The notes below the pieces were generated by a model. It searched no databases, was not told where the DNA came from, and saw only the letters and a program-made list of their open reading frames with translations. Of a stretch of DNA of 32,973 nt, positions 17,547 through 27,148 are shown in pieces. Each line of letters opens with the position of its first letter. Position 1 is the stretch's first letter. The translations under genes and the position numbers were made by a program. This DNA comes from Ahrensia sp. (GTDB lineage Bacteria > Pseudomonadota > Alphaproteobacteria > Rhizobiales > Rhizobiaceae). Location of the stretch: NCBI GenBank assembly GCA_028817895.1, contig JAPPOQ010000034.1, positions 1 to 32,973 of the forward strand, written 5' to 3'.

Positions 17547-18652
17547 TCCCGTCAGCAGAGCGAAACGGCTCAACAAGCATGTCGCTGGCCATGCTCAACG
17601 CCTTGCCGAACCCGGTTCTTATGCTCGATCGGTCGGCAAATATCGTTCTCGTAAATGCGGCTGGTGAGTTTTTTCTGCAATCGAGCGCGGGCAAATTGCA
17701 GGGCCGTTCCTTCTCTGAGTTCATACCCAAAGACAGCCCTATCCGGGCACTGCTGCAACAAGTGCGTCGCTCGCGAGCACCCGTCAGCGAATATCGCATC
17801 GATGTTTCCTCACCACGCATCGGAAAAGATGTCTTTGTCGATGTGTATGTGGCGCCAATCCACGATCGAACCGATGATCTTCTTGTATCTTTGCAAGTGC
17901 GGTCGATGGCGGAAACTCTCGACCGGCAGCTCACCCACCGTGGTGCGGCCCGCACTGTGACCGGCCTCGCCGCCATGCTCGCCCACGAAATCAAGAACCC
18001 CTTGGCTGGCATACGGGGCGCAGCGCAATTGCTGGAGAAACATGGCAGCGCCGATGATCAGGCGCTGACTCGTCTGATCACCGATGAGACCGATCGCATC
18101 GTGCGTCTCGTCGATCGCATGGAAGTCTTTTCAGACGAACGCCCGGTGGAGCGCGACCCGGTCAACATTCATGCCGTGCTGGAACAGGTTAAGGCTTCAG
18201 CGGCCAGCGGTTTCGCCGCCGAAATGCCCATTGAAGAGTATTACGACCCGTCTCTGCCACCAGTATCCGGCAATCGAGACCAGCTGGTGCAGGTGTTTCT
18301 CAACCTGGCCAAAAACGCTTGTGAAGCCATGTCGGGTGCTACCAAACCGCGCCTGCGGCTTGAAACAGCTTTTAAGCCCGGCATGAGCGTGACATCTCCG
18401 GGTTCGGGTGACCGCATCTCTTTGCCGATCGCTCTCAGCATCAGCGACAATGGCTGCGGCATTCCTGACGATCTGCGCGCGCATATTTTCGACCCCTTCA
18501 TCTCCTCCAAGCAGAACGGCTCCGGCCTCGGGCTGGCTCTGGTCGCCAAAATTGTTGGAGATCATGGAGGAGTAATCTCCTGCGAAAGTAAGCCCGGCGC
18601 GACGACCTTCACCGTGCTGCTGCCCGCATGGAAGGAGGCGCAACTTGGCTGA
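17543..18652 (+). CDS. ntrB: nitrogen regulation sensor kinase NtrB
   Basis: NtrB (NRII) is the cytoplasmic kinase/phosphatase of NtrC, controlled by PII proteins according to nitrogen status. The 369 residues contain an N-terminal PAS domain ([19 protein letters not shown]), the HisKA box [12 protein letters not shown] with the phosphorylated H148, and the ATPase motifs [17 protein letters not shown] and GSGLGLALV. No membrane segments are present. The GTG start overlaps the dusB stop by 4 bases; ATG 17579 is a possible alternative. ntrC follows with an 8-base overlap. Confidence 0.97.
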   Translation: MIPSAERNGSTSMSLAMLNALPNPVLMLDRSANIVLVNAAGEFFLQSSAGKLQGRSFSEFIPKDSPIRALLQQVRRSRAPVSEYRIDVSSPRIGKDVFVDVYVAPIHDRTDDLLVSLQVRSMAETLDRQLTHRGAARTVTGLAAMLAHEIKNPLAGIRGAAQLLEKHGSADDQALTRLITDETDRIVRLVDRMEVFSDERPVERDPVNIHAVLEQVKASAASGFAAEMPIEEYYDPSLPPVSGNRDQLVQVFLNLAKNACEAMSGATKPRLRLETAFKPGMSVTSPGSGDRISLPIALSISDNGCGIPDDLRAHIFDPFISSKQNGSGLGLALVAKIVGDHGGVISCESKPGATTFTVLLPAWKEAQLG

Positions 18653-20081
18653 GATCCTCATTGCAGACGACGATGCGGGCATCCGCACCGTCTTGTCGCA
18701 GGCCCTGTCACGCGAGGGCTACGATGTTCGCGTGACATCCAACGCCGCCACATTGTTACGCTGGACGAATGGCGATGAAGGCGATCTGGTGATCACCGAT
18801 GTCGTGATGCCGGATCAAAACATCTTCGACGTCATGCCGCAGATGAAACGTGTGCGGCCTGATCTCCCGGTCATCGTGATGAGTGCTCAAAACACGTTCA
18901 TGACCGCCATCACAGCCACTGAACGCGGCGCCTATGATTATCTGCCCAAGCCGTTCGACCTTAATGAACTGATCGCTACGGTGGGGCGGGCGCTGGCGCA
19001 GCCTCGCGAGAACGACATGCCCATGCAGGGCGAGGCGCAAACCATGCCCCTCGTTGGTCGCTCCCCTGCCATGCAGGACATTTACCGCCTGATCGCGCGC
19101 ATGACGCAAACCGATCTCACCGTCATGATCAATGGTGAATCCGGCACCGGCAAGGAACTCGTCGCGCGCGCGCTGCATCAGTTCGGTAAGCGCAAGCATG
19201 GGCCTTTCGTTGCCATCAATATGGCCGCGATACCGCATGAACTGATCGAGTCTGAGCTTTTCGGCCATGAGAAGGGTGCGTTTACCGGTGCCAACGCCCG
19301 CTCCATCGGACGCTTCGAGCAAGCCAATGGCGGAACCCTGTTTCTCGACGAAATCGGCGACATGCCCATGGAGGCTCAGACCCGACTTCTCCGGGTTCTT
19401 CAGGAAGGCGAATATACGACTGTTGGAGGACGGCGTCCGATTTCGACCGATGTGCGTATTGTGGCCGCAACGCATCAGGATCTGGCCGGCCTGATCGCCA
19501 AAGGACGGTTTCGCGAAGATCTGTTCTATCGGCTCAATGTTGTTCCGCTGCGGCTTCCTCCCTTGCGAGAGCGCGCACAGGATATCCCCGATCTGGCGCG
19601 TCACTTTCTTCAGCAAGCGGCGGCGCAAGGCCTGCCCGCCAAAGTGCTCGACCGCTCGGCAATCGACAGGCTCAAACAGCACAATTGGCCGGGAAATGTT
19701 CGCGAACTGGAAAATTTAGTGCAAAGACTAACCGCGCTCTACCCGCAGGATCAGATCACCGGCACGCTCATTGATGGCGAGCTCAGCATTGAGCTTCCCC
19801 GCCAGGAGATGAGCACAGCCAAAGAAAACCTGGAGCGGGATCTTTCCTCGAAAGTCGCCGCTTTCGCCGCCGGTGTTCTGGAAAACGGCGATGAAGATGC
19901 TCCGGTGGAGGACCTTTACCAAACCGTGTTGCGCGAAATCGAAGTGCCTCTGTTGCAGGTCGCGCTGAAGGCCACGCGTGGCAATCAGATCCGAGCCGCA
20001 AAGCTGCTTGGCCTCAACCGCAACACGCTGCGTAAGAAAATCAAGGAACTTGAACTCGATGTGATCCGCGGAGGTATCTGA
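18645..20081 (+). CDS. ntrC: nitrogen response regulator NtrC
   Basis: NtrC activates sigma54 promoters of nitrogen assimilation genes when phosphorylated by NtrB. The 478 residues have a receiver domain (D52 in ITDVVMP), an AAA+ domain with Walker A GESGTGK (164-170), an intact sigma54-contact loop GAFTGA (211-216) and FLDEIGDM, and a Fis-type helix-turn-helix at the C-terminus ([16 protein letters not shown]). The start is TTG 18645 with AAGGAGG at 18632-18638, six bases upstream. The stop codon TGA abuts the stop of ratA on the other strand, so that TGATCA serves both genes. Confidence 0.98.
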   Translation: MAEILIADDDAGIRTVLSQALSREGYDVRVTSNAATLLRWTNGDEGDLVITDVVMPDQNIFDVMPQMKRVRPDLPVIVMSAQNTFMTAITATERGAYDYLPKPFDLNELIATVGRALAQPRENDMPMQGEAQTMPLVGRSPAMQDIYRLIARMTQTDLTVMINGESGTGKELVARALHQFGKRKHGPFVAINMAAIPHELIESELFGHEKGAFTGANARSIGRFEQANGGTLFLDEIGDMPMEAQTRLLRVLQEGEYTTVGGRRPISTDVRIVAATHQDLAGLIAKGRFREDLFYRLNVVPLRLPPLRERAQDIPDLARHFLQQAAAQGLPAKVLDRSAIDRLKQHNWPGNVRELENLVQRLTALYPQDQITGTLIDGELSIELPRQEMSTAKENLERDLSSKVAAFAAGVLENGDEDAPVEDLYQTVLREIEVPLLQVALKATRGNQIRAAKLLGLNRNTLRKKIKELELDVIRGGI

Positions 20082-20543
20082 TCAGTTCTCTTCCTGCTTG
20101 CCGTAGAGTTCATCCGCCCTCGCCTCGAAAGCCGATACGAATTTGGCGAAGGCTCGGTCAAACATCGCACCCATCAGACTCGCCAGGGCGCGCGACTTGA
20201 ACTCGTAGTCCAACACGAAATGAATGATGGAGCTTCGCTCGCCGGTTTTTTCAAAGTGCCACCTGTTTTCCAGAAAGCGGAACGGCCCATCGATATAGCT
20301 TGCTGTGATGGTGTTGCTCTCACCATCAAGGACAACCTGACAGGTGAAGGTTTCACGGATCGCTTTGTAGCCGACTGTCATGTCTGCGATTAGAATGTCG
20401 CGACCACGCCTTTGGCGCGTGTTGCGGATCACAAGACTTTGGCAAAGCGGAACAAATTCGGGGTAGCGCTCAATATCAGCGACAAGGGCGAACAAGTCTT
20501 CCGCGCGGTGACGAACCGGATGATGGTCTTCAAAATGCGGCAT
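20082..20543 (-). CDS. RatA/COQ10-type START-domain protein
   Basis: The protein belongs to the polyketide cyclase/START group that includes yeast Coq10 (coenzyme Q binding) and E. coli RatA. In alphaproteobacteria it stands next to lipA. Family features are AEDLFALVADIERYPEFVPLC near the N-terminus, a central YIDGPFRFLENRWHF and a C-terminal helix FDRAFAKFVSAFEARA. The frame could begin at TTG 20546, but ATG 20543 overlaps the lipA stop as TGATG and is preferred (153 residues). A hydrophobic pocket that binds ubiquinone is expected; a toxin role is not supported here. Confidence 0.9.
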   Translation of the reverse strand: MPHFEDHHPVRHRAEDLFALVADIERYPEFVPLCQSLVIRNTRQRRGRDILIADMTVGYKAIRETFTCQVVLDGESNTITASYIDGPFRFLENRWHFEKTGERSSIIHFVLDYEFKSRALASLMGAMFDRAFAKFVSAFEARADELYGKQEEN

Positions 20544-21496
20544 CAAAACTGCGCAAGCCGGGCCTTCTTCAAGCGTGCAAAATCCTCGTCCGCGTGATAG
20601 GAAGAACGCGTCAACGGGCTTGAGGAAACCAACAAAAATCCTTTCGCATAGGCCGCCGTCTCGTAAGACTTGAACTCATTCGGTGTGATGAAACGGTCGA
20701 TGCGATGATGTTTTTTGGTGGGCTGCAAATACTGGCCGATTGTCAGGAAATCGACATCGGCCACCCGCAAATCATCCATCAACTGCAGAACTTCGTTGCG
20801 ACTTTCACCAAAGCCAACCATCAGCCCCGACTTGGTGAACATCGTCGGGTCCAGTTCCTTGACGCGCTCGAGGAGCCGGATCGAATGATAATAGCGCGCG
20901 CCTGGACGCACAGTGAGGTAGAGCGATGGCACGCATTCAATATTGTGGTTGAACACATCCGGCTTGGCTTCAACCACAGTCTCCAGCGCTCCGGGTTTGC
21001 GCAGGAAATCCGGCGTCAACACCTCAATCGACGTTTCTGGCGATGCCAACCGAATGGCATGGATCGTGTCTGCGATATGAGCAGCACCGCCATCGGGCAA
21101 GTCGTCGCGATCCACCGAGGTGACGACAACATGGCGCAGGCCAAGCTGCATCACGGCTTGAGCGACATTTTCCGGCTCGCCTTGGTCAAGCGCATCCGGC
21201 TTGCCCGTGCGCACATTGCAGAACGCGCATGCGCGCGTGCAAATCTCGCCCATGATCATCATGGTCGCATGCTTTTTCGACCAGCACTCGCCGATATTGG
21301 GGCAGCCAGCCTCCTCGCAAACCGTCACCAGATTGTTCTTGCGGACAATATCGACGGTCTCTTTATAGACAGGCGAAGTCGACGCGCGCACGCGAATCCA
21401 GTCCGGTTTGCGCGGTGCGGGCTGATCAGGCCGATGCGCCTTTTCTGGATGGCGCAGCGGTTGATCCGTACCAACGGTGTCGAGAAGCTTCACCAT
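20543..21496 (-). CDS. lipA: lipoyl synthase
   Basis: LipA inserts two sulfur atoms into octanoyl groups on lipoyl domains of 2-oxoacid dehydrogenases and the glycine cleavage system. It is a radical SAM enzyme with two 4Fe-4S clusters. Both are visible: the auxiliary cluster motif in [12 protein letters not shown] (near residue 60) and the radical SAM motif [10 protein letters not shown] (near 87). At 317 residues the length is normal, and the N-terminal HPEKAHRPD segment is typical of Rhizobiales. The membrane-protein gene upstream is only 10 bases away, and ratA is coupled at the 3' end. Confidence 0.98.
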   Translation of the reverse strand: MVKLLDTVGTDQPLRHPEKAHRPDQPAPRKPDWIRVRASTSPVYKETVDIVRKNNLVTVCEEAGCPNIGECWSKKHATMMIMGEICTRACAFCNVRTGKPDALDQGEPENVAQAVMQLGLRHVVVTSVDRDDLPDGGAAHIADTIHAIRLASPETSIEVLTPDFLRKPGALETVVEAKPDVFNHNIECVPSLYLTVRPGARYYHSIRLLERVKELDPTMFTKSGLMVGFGESRNEVLQLMDDLRVADVDFLTIGQYLQPTKKHHRIDRFITPNEFKSYETAAYAKGFLLVSSSPLTRSSYHADEDFARLKKARLAQF

Positions 21497-21506
21497 ACCC
21501 GCTTCG

Positions 21507-21755
21507 TCAGCTGCGTATTGCGCGGAAGGCCCAGATCAGCAAACAGGCGCCGATAACGGCAACCACACCCTGCGCGATAATGCCTCCGCTGGCCACAATG
21601 CCGACCAGGCCAAGCAGGAAGTTGAGCACCACAGCACCCAAGATGCCAACAATGATATTGGCGAACAGACCCATATTGGCCTTCATAATTTTCTCTGCGA
21701 TGTAACCCGCGATGCCGCCAATGATGATCGTCATGATCCAACCGAGACCTGTCAT
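21507..21755 (-). CDS. GlsB/YeaQ/YmgE family small membrane protein
   Basis: An 82-residue, very hydrophobic protein with three predicted membrane helices: [18 protein letters not shown], then [19 protein letters not shown], then a third in the C-terminal part. The pattern [12 protein letters not shown] and [10 protein letters not shown] is the signature of the transglycosylase-associated / GlsB-YeaQ-YmgE group. These are stress-induced proteins of unknown mechanism. GAGGAG lies about 8 bases before the ATG. It ends 10 bases before lipA and could be co-transcribed with it, although no functional link is known. Confidence 0.92.
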   Translation of the reverse strand: MTGLGWIMTIIIGGIAGYIAEKIMKANMGLFANIIVGILGAVVLNFLLGLVGIVASGGIIAQGVVAVIGACLLIWAFRAIRS

Positions 21756-21859
21756 GGCTGTACTCCTCGTAGTTCCTTGTCAGTTACTAAGATGTGTCGA
21801 CCCGTGCCGATGAGCAGTGACCCTCAAACACGACATGTGTGTTGCGCCTGCCGGGCAGC

Positions 21860-22228
21860 TCACGCCTCTTCGGGCATTTTTTGGGCGGGAACGAGCGTGA
21901 CGCTCTCGCCGCAACCGCAGGCCGATGTCTGATTGGGATTGTTGAATACGAACCCCGAGCGCAGCTTTGTGACCTCATAGTCCATCTGCGTGCCCAGCAA
22001 AAACAAAACGGCTTTCGGATCTACGAAAACCGTGTGGTCGCCAGCCGTGACACGGTCGTCGGCGGGGTCGTCCTGCGTCGCCAGGTCAACCGTGTACTCC
22101 ATGCCCGCACAGCCGCCATTTTTCACGCCAACCCGGATGCCAAGAGCCTGCTGGCTCGCATTCTCAACGATTTCCGCCACGCGTTGCGTTGCCGCATTTG
22201 TCAGCGTCATGACCGCGAATCTGGACAT
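21860..22228 (-). CDS. sufA: iron-sulfur cluster assembly A-type carrier (SufA/IscA family)
   Basis: A-type carriers accept Fe-S clusters from the scaffold and pass them to target proteins. The 122 residues show the three conserved cysteines: C40 in GGCAGMEY, and C104 and C106 in ACGCGES. The fold is further supported by IRVGVKNGG and GFVFNNPN. A strong AAGGAG lies 6 bases before the ATG. In Rhizobiales sufA usually ends the suf operon; the rest of suf is not visible in this window. Being a few genes from lipA, an Fe-S enzyme, is suggestive only. The sufA name is by family resemblance. Confidence 0.9.
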   Translation of the reverse strand: MSRFAVMTLTNAATQRVAEIVENASQQALGIRVGVKNGGCAGMEYTVDLATQDDPADDRVTAGDHTVFVDPKAVLFLLGTQMDYEVTKLRSGFVFNNPNQTSACGCGESVTLVPAQKMPEEA

Positions 22229-22341
22229 GATCGTCTCCTTGCTGTCTGTGATTGAAAGCTATGCCCTCAAAGGCGGAATTTCAACGTTGACGGCATGTCC
22301 GGGGCCGCATCGAAAAGCCGAACGATCACCGCCACAATCGC

Positions 22342-22370
22342 TTGACTTCCCCCGGCGCGCCACTTATTGC
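22342..22370 (+). promoter_or_regulatory. predicted sigma70 promoter of the tRNA genes
   Basis: TTGACT (22342-22347), 17 bases, TATTGC (22365-22370). The tRNA-Asp 5' end lies 34 bases past the -10. The -35 is nearly perfect, as expected for stable RNA genes. Confidence 0.55.
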
Positions 22371-22404
22371 CACAGCGTTGCGCCAAGCAAATGCGGCGCA
22401 ACAT

Positions 22405-22481
22405 GCGGGTGTAGCTCAGTTGGTTAGAGTGCCGGCCTGTCACGCCGGAGGTCGCGGGTTCGAGTCCCGTCACTCGCGCCA
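22405..22481 (+). tRNA. tRNA-Asp (GTC)
   Basis: The acceptor stem GCGGGTG pairs with CACTCGC (one G-U pair). The D-arm GCTCAGTTGGTTAGAGT, anticodon arm GCCGGCCTGTCACGCCGG with anticodon GTC, and T-arm CGGGTTCGAGTCCCG are all present, and CCA is encoded. The length is 77 bases. Confidence 0.97.
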
Positions 22482-22529
22482 CTTCTTCAAATGGAAGCGT
22501 CTCGCGGTTCCGTTGAAGGCAAGTGTCGC

Positions 22530-22554
22530 GGCCTTGTCGTCAGGCGACAAGGCC
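22530..22554 (+). other. strong hairpin between the two tRNA genes
   Basis: GGCCTTGTCG, loop TCAGG, CGACAAGGCC is a perfect 10-bp stem. It lies 48 bases after tRNA-Asp and ends 11 bases before tRNA-Val. No T-run follows, so it may be a processing signal in a shared transcript rather than a terminator. Confidence 0.5.
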
Positions 22555-22565
22555 CAACCCCATGA

Positions 22566-22641
<76 letters not shown>

Positions 22642-22642
22642 T

Positions 22643-22711
22643 GGGAGCATAGCCAAAGCAGGTAGAGCCACTCAACCAAGCGCAGACGATCAGCAGAGCG
22701 CTTACGTTGCA
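22643..22711 (+). pseudogene. possible decayed tRNA fragments
   Basis: Directly after tRNA-Val, 22643-22668 looks like the 5' third of a tRNA (acceptor-like GGGAGCA, then TAGC and GGTAGAGC). Bases 22695-22711 (AGAGCGCTTACGTTGCA) resemble the D/anticodon part of the tRNA-Val just before it. Neither can fold into a full cloverleaf. This may be a remnant of a duplicated tRNA; chance likeness is possible. The remainder up to 22802 shows nothing further. Confidence 0.3.
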
Positions 22712-22802
22712 AAATGTGTGCGCACGCCAGAGCCACAACGCGAGGCCCACACAGTCTCCGGTGGTAAGCTTCTTCCCTGCTGAGTTGAAGAATTTGGCGA
22801 CC

Positions 22803-23162
22803 CTATGCATTGGGATGGTAGTAGCGTTCCTCAACGATTTTACCATCTTGCCATTTGGTGACCACCGCTTGCTGTTGTATCACGTGTTGGCCATCTGTGG
22901 TTTTGAACTCCATCGTGCCTTCATAGAAGGTCAAATCACCTCCAGCGCCCTTGCTGTGCGCGGTGTACTGTATGAATTCGGCGACTCCCGCCAGGATTTC
23001 GCGTTCAACTTCGATGCAAAGCGCCTTGCCGCGTTTGGGGTCCCGGCCAACTTCCTGGATGACGACATCGTCGGCAAAATACTCTTCCATACCCTCAAGG
23101 AATTGTCCTTGCGCCAACATGGCAAGGAGTGTTTCCAAAGCTTTCAAGTTTTCAGATTCCAT
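22803..23162 (-). CDS. SnoaL/NTF2-like domain protein
   Basis: A 119-residue single-domain protein. The N-terminal helices (LKALETLLAMLAQGQFLEGMEEYFADDVVIQE) followed by beta-strands ending in VVTKWQDGKIVEERYYH fit the SnoaL-like/NTF2 cone fold. Such proteins bind small hydrophobic ligands or act as isomerases or cyclases; the substrate cannot be told. AAGGTGG lies 7 bases before the ATG. It stands alone, separated by 160 bases from the minus-strand gene downstream. No signal peptide is present. Confidence 0.8.
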   Translation of the reverse strand: MESENLKALETLLAMLAQGQFLEGMEEYFADDVVIQEVGRDPKRGKALCIEVEREILAGVAEFIQYTAHSKGAGGDLTFYEGTMEFKTTDGQHVIQQQAVVTKWQDGKIVEERYYHPNA

Positions 23163-23322
23163 TTGGCACCACCTTAGATTTGTCGTTTCGATCCACCGCT
23201 CAAGCAGCGAATGGCAATGTATTGCTCGACTGACAGGTTATCACGATGCACGGCCCGCCACCACAATAGGATGCGATGATCCACGTTGGACTGTGGTCAC
23301 GCCGCCGCCTGCTTCTTCTTGA

Positions 23323-23838
23323 TCATTGCGCAAAGCGACGACCATTCCAGCGAAGCTCAAACGGCTTGGCGCCGTGACCCATCATGTCAATGACCGGTCG
23401 GCTGCCGGAGCCCACCGAGAAACCTATGCTGAGCACATCGTTTGTTTGGATGAGCAACCCGTCGCGGGTGCGAATAAATATGCGAACGCTGCAGGCTTGA
23501 ACGCCGCAATAGCCGTGAAGGGCTTCAGCTGCGCATTTGAGACCTCGAAGGTCGAGGATCAGATCGCCGCGCCCGTCGCCCGTTAGATCTCCCTCATAGA
23601 CGGCAATCGGAGCAAATTGACCGCTGCCAGACTGACACACTTCAGCAGCGGTGGCGTCTATCAGATATTGTGCGGCCTTCGATGCAGCGGCACTATCATC
23701 GCCAGTGGCAAACAGTGTCGCACATACCGCCAAGCCAAGCGCCAGGCTGATGCTGCGCGCTGTTGAAAGCAGCGATGCCAGGCAAGCCCCGCCCCGCACC
23801 ACAAAGGGGGCGCGGGACGAGCCATCAGCCTTTGACAT
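23323..23838 (-). CDS. predicted secreted protein of unknown function
   Basis: I do not recognise a family. The 171-residue product has a positive N-terminus and a hydrophobic stretch (ISLALGLAVCATLFA) that looks like a signal peptide with cleavage around residue 50. The mature part has four Cys, which could form disulfides, and a segment VYEGDLTGDGRGDLILDL that resembles a calcium-binding FG-GAP/dockerin-type loop (DLTGDGRGD). The ATG overlaps the hupB stop as TGATG and has no ribosome site of its own, so it may be translated by coupling to hupB. A periplasmic role is inferred. Confidence 0.7.
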   Translation of the reverse strand: MSKADGSSRAPFVVRGGACLASLLSTARSISLALGLAVCATLFATGDDSAAASKAAQYLIDATAAEVCQSGSGQFAPIAVYEGDLTGDGRGDLILDLRGLKCAAEALHGYCGVQACSVRIFIRTRDGLLIQTNDVLSIGFSVGSGSRPVIDMMGHGAKPFELRWNGRRFAQ

Positions 23839-24113
23839 CAGCTGTTGATCTTGTCTTTGAGGCCTTTGCCAACCTTAAAGCGTGCAACATTGGCGGCCTT
23901 GATCTCCACTTCACCGCCAGTCTGCGGATTGCGGCCCATCTTTGCCGGACGGTGTGTCACGGTGAAGTTGCCAAAACCCAGAAGCCGCACGTCATCGCCA
24001 TTCTTCAAAGCGTCGCCCACGCAGTCGATAAACGCCTCCAGAGCTCCACCCGCCTGCTCTTTGGTCATGTCGGCCTTCGCCGCCATTGCCGAGATCAATT
24101 CTTGTTTGTTCAT
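23838..24113 (-). CDS. hupB: DNA-binding protein HU
   Basis: HU is a small histone-like protein that bends and compacts DNA. From ATG 24113 the product has 91 residues: MNKQELISAMA, the dimer core, GFGNFTVTHRPAKMGRNPQTG with the Pro-containing DNA-binding arm, and the C-terminal FKVGKGLKDKIN. The frame is open upstream to 24200, but HU proteins begin at MNK, and AAGGATCC lies just before it. The gene is downstream of lon, as in many proteobacteria. Confidence 0.97.
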   Translation of the reverse strand: MNKQELISAMAAKADMTKEQAGGALEAFIDCVGDALKNGDDVRLLGFGNFTVTHRPAKMGRNPQTGGEVEIKAANVARFKVGKGLKDKINS

Positions 24114-24402
24114 TATGTGGATCCTTTTTCGTCCTTGAATACTCATACTATTGACATGGCTACAGACTGCCGTTCTGGCATTTTGAGCCGCTGCGTCCAA
24201 GATGTTCCTTGGAAAACATGGCTTTCAACCCGACTTTTCAGCGCAAAAAAGGCGGGATTTTCTGTGCGCTACCATTCAGGCAGCCATATTTGTGAAATGC
24301 GCAACCCTCTCGCGGAGAAACAAGCGTGCCGCCGAATCGCCGGTGAAACACGCTTCTTCCGCAAGACTTTACCCGCTGCTTATGCGGCATCAAACCCGTC
24401 GG
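24114..24402. other. lon-hupB intergenic region
   Basis: About 290 bases without a gene. It holds an interrupted hairpin at 24240-24270 (AGCGCA against TGCGCT, with inner AAAA against TTTT). No T-run follows on the minus strand, so it is not a clear terminator. The promoter of hupB must be here, but I could not single out convincing -35 and -10 boxes. Confidence 0.35.
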
Positions 24403-26832
24403 TCAATGCGCAACACGTTCCTGAGCATCGTTTTGGGCCGCAGCGATCGCCGCCGCTTCGGCTGCCGCCTCGTCCCATTCCACGGCCTCCGGCATATGCG
24501 TCAGCGCATGGGGAAGGACTTCATCAAGATGACCGACCGGCACGATTTCAAGCGCGCTTTTCACATTGTCGGGAATATCCGCAAGGTCCTTGGCATTGTC
24601 CTCCGGAATCAGCACCTTCTTAATTCCACCGCGCAGGGCAGCCAGGAGCTTTTCTTTCAAACCACCGATTGGCAGCACCCGGCCCCGCAGCGTGATCTCG
24701 CCCGTCATGGCGATATCCTTACGAACAGGGATCTGGGTCAGCATTGAAACGATGGCCGTGGCCATAGCAGTTCCGGCAGATGGACCATCCTTGGGGGTAG
24801 CACCTTCCGGCACGTGAACGTGAATGTCGCGCTTCTCAAACAGCGGGGGCGTGATGCCAAAGTCGATTGAGCGCGACCTCACATAAGAAGCAGCGGCCGA
24901 AATCGATTCCTTCATCACATCACGCAGATTGCCCGTCACCGTCATTTTGCCCTTGCCAGGCATCATGACGCCTTCAATCGTAAGCAACTCGCCTCCAACT
25001 TCCGTCCAGGCAAGACCGGTAACAACGCCAATCTGGTCGTCCTTATCGGCCTGGCCGAAGCGGAAGCGCTGCACGCCGAGATAATCGCCGAGATTTTCCC
25101 GTGTGACTTTCACCAGCTTGGCTTCAGTCTTCAAAATCTCGGTGACGGCCTTCCGGGCCAAGGTTGCCAATTCACGTTCAAGATTGCGGACGCCCGCCTC
25201 CCTTGTGTAGAGGCGAATGACGTCGATCAGCGCTTCTTCGGTGATGGTCAGCTCATCTGCCTGTAAGGCGTGGTTTTTGATCGCCTTTGGAATGAGGTGA
25301 CGACGCGCAATCTCCACCTTCTCGTCTTCCGTGTAACCGGCGATGCGAATGATCTCCATTCGGTCCATCAAAGGCCCGGGAATGTTGAGCGAGTTGGCGG
25401 TCGTCACAAACATCACGTTGGACAAATCGTAATCGACTTCCAGATAGTGGTCGCCAAAAGCGTTGTTCTGTTCGGGATCCAGGACCTCAAGCAGGGCCGA
25501 AGACGGATCTCCGCGAAAGTCCTGCCCCATCTTGTCGATTTCATCGAGCAAAAAGAGTGGATTGGCCTTCTTCGCTTTTTTCATCGACTGAATGACCTTA
25601 CCGGGCATCGAGCCAATATAAGTGCGGCGGTGACCACGGATTTCAGCCTCATCACGCACGCCGCCAAGCGACATCCGAACAAACTCGCGACCTGTTGCCT
25701 TTGCAACCGATTTGCCTAGCGAAGTTTTCCCGACGCCGGGCGGGCCGACAAGGCACAGAATGGGTCCACGCAGCTTGTTGGAGCGTGTCTGAACGGCCAG
25801 ATACTCAATGATGCGTTCCTTTACCTTCTCAAGGCCGAAATGGTCAGCATCGAGCACCTCCTCCGCCTTCTTGAGGTCGGTCTTGACGCGAGATTTCTTG
25901 CCCCACGGGATGCCCAGCAGCCAATCAAGATAGTTACGCACTACAGTGGCCTCAGCGCTCATCGGGCTCATTTGCTTGAGTTTCTTGAACTCCGCTTCGG
26001 CCTTTTCGCGCGCCTCTTTCGAAAGCTTGGTCTTTTTGATCTTGCCTTCCAGTTCGGCAATCTCGTCGCGGCCTTCGTCGCCGTCTCCGAGTTCCTTCTG
26101 GATCGCTTTCATCTGTTCGTTCAGATAGTATTCCCGCTGCGTCTTCTCCATTTGTCGCTTCACGCGACCACGGATGCGCTTTTCGACCTGCAAAACGGAG
26201 ATTTCGCTCTCCATCATGCCGAGCACCTTTTCCAGCCGTTCGCGCACAGACAGCAGCGAGAGAATGTCCTGCTTATCTGAAATCTTGACGGCCAGATGTG
26301 AGGCAACTGTATCGGCCAGCTTTGCGTAGTCGTCGATCTGCGTGACCGCTGATACAACTTCCGGCGAGACCTTTTTGTTGAGTTTTACATAACCCTCGAA
26401 CTCGGCCATTACCGAGCGCGCCAATGCCTCGATCTGGACTTCATCTTCATCCATGTCAGGTGCGGCGACTGCATAAGCCTCGTAGTAGTCGCTGCGATGC
26501 GTGAAACGGGTCACCGCAGCTCGATCATAACCCTCGACAAGCACCTTCACAGTACCATCTGGTAGTTTCAGCAGCTGCAAAACAGTCGCAAGCGTTCCGA
26601 TATCGTAGAGTCCGGATGGATCCGGATCGTCATGAGTTGCATCCTTTTGCGTCACTAGCAGTATCTGCTTGTCATGCTCCATCACCTCGTCAAGCGCTGC
26701 GATGGATTTCTCGCGACCGACAAAAAGCGGCACGATCATATGAGGAAACACGACCGTATCGCGCAGCGGCAGCACCGGGTACAGGCTTCCATCATGGCCA
26801 TAGTCGATGTTGGTGATTTCACCGTCAGACAT
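24403..26832 (-). CDS. lon: ATP-dependent protease Lon
   Basis: Lon is a soluble homohexameric AAA+ protease that degrades misfolded and regulatory proteins; in Caulobacter these include DnaA and CcrM. The 809 residues contain the N-terminal substrate domain starting [22 protein letters not shown], a coiled region, AAA+ motifs GPPGVGKTS and [11 protein letters not shown], and the protease domain with the catalytic Ser in [11 protein letters not shown] and the Lys in [14 protein letters not shown]. The length is normal. GAGGG lies about 10 bases before the ATG, and a heat-shock-type promoter lies about 200 bases upstream. Confidence 0.99.
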   Translation of the reverse strand: MSDGEITNIDYGHDGSLYPVLPLRDTVVFPHMIVPLFVGREKSIAALDEVMEHDKQILLVTQKDATHDDPDPSGLYDIGTLATVLQLLKLPDGTVKVLVEGYDRAAVTRFTHRSDYYEAYAVAAPDMDEDEVQIEALARSVMAEFEGYVKLNKKVSPEVVSAVTQIDDYAKLADTVASHLAVKISDKQDILSLLSVRERLEKVLGMMESEISVLQVEKRIRGRVKRQMEKTQREYYLNEQMKAIQKELGDGDEGRDEIAELEGKIKKTKLSKEAREKAEAEFKKLKQMSPMSAEATVVRNYLDWLLGIPWGKKSRVKTDLKKAEEVLDADHFGLEKVKERIIEYLAVQTRSNKLRGPILCLVGPPGVGKTSLGKSVAKATGREFVRMSLGGVRDEAEIRGHRRTYIGSMPGKVIQSMKKAKKANPLFLLDEIDKMGQDFRGDPSSALLEVLDPEQNNAFGDHYLEVDYDLSNVMFVTTANSLNIPGPLMDRMEIIRIAGYTEDEKVEIARRHLIPKAIKNHALQADELTITEEALIDVIRLYTREAGVRNLERELATLARKAVTEILKTEAKLVKVTRENLGDYLGVQRFRFGQADKDDQIGVVTGLAWTEVGGELLTIEGVMMPGKGKMTVTGNLRDVMKESISAAASYVRSRSIDFGITPPLFEKRDIHVHVPEGATPKDGPSAGTAMATAIVSMLTQIPVRKDIAMTGEITLRGRVLPIGGLKEKLLAALRGGIKKVLIPEDNAKDLADIPDNVKSALEIVPVGHLDEVLPHALTHMPEAVEWDEAAAEAAAIAAAQNDAQERVAH

Positions 26833-27148
26833 ACTGCACTATCCCTCTGTAACGCGCCTGCGACACATATTGGCAGGCGCGAATCTTACCAGATCACAAT
26901 AGCGGGCGGTCGCGAATGTGCCCACCATCCATGCGTGGCAAATGAACCCATGGTCAACGCAAAACAAACAATGCGATCCAGCCAACGCTGGGCACATCCT
27001 GACCTTGCCCCGCACAGCACGCTATGTGGGGAGCAAACTGTCCGGTTCAAGACAAGGTCAGCGGCTCAATGCCAGACCAGAAACGCATCTTGTGCAACGC
27101 CAGACGCGATGGCGCAAAATGCACAAATCGCGTCAAATCACGTGCTGA
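26833..27148. other. clpX-lon intergenic region
   Basis: A 316-base gene-free stretch between the clpX stop and the lon start, both genes on the minus strand. Besides the sigma32-type promoter (27024-27051), I see no clear terminator for clpX and no small reading frame with support. Confidence 0.5.
27024..27051 (-). promoter_or_regulatory. predicted heat-shock (sigma32/RpoH) promoter of lon
   Basis: On the minus strand CTTGAA (27051-27046), 14 bases, CCCCACAT (27031-27024). This is close to the RpoH consensus CTTGAAA-N11-15-CCCCATNT. Lon is a classical heat-shock gene. The start codon lies about 190 bases downstream, so a long leader or a second promoter is implied. Confidence 0.55.
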
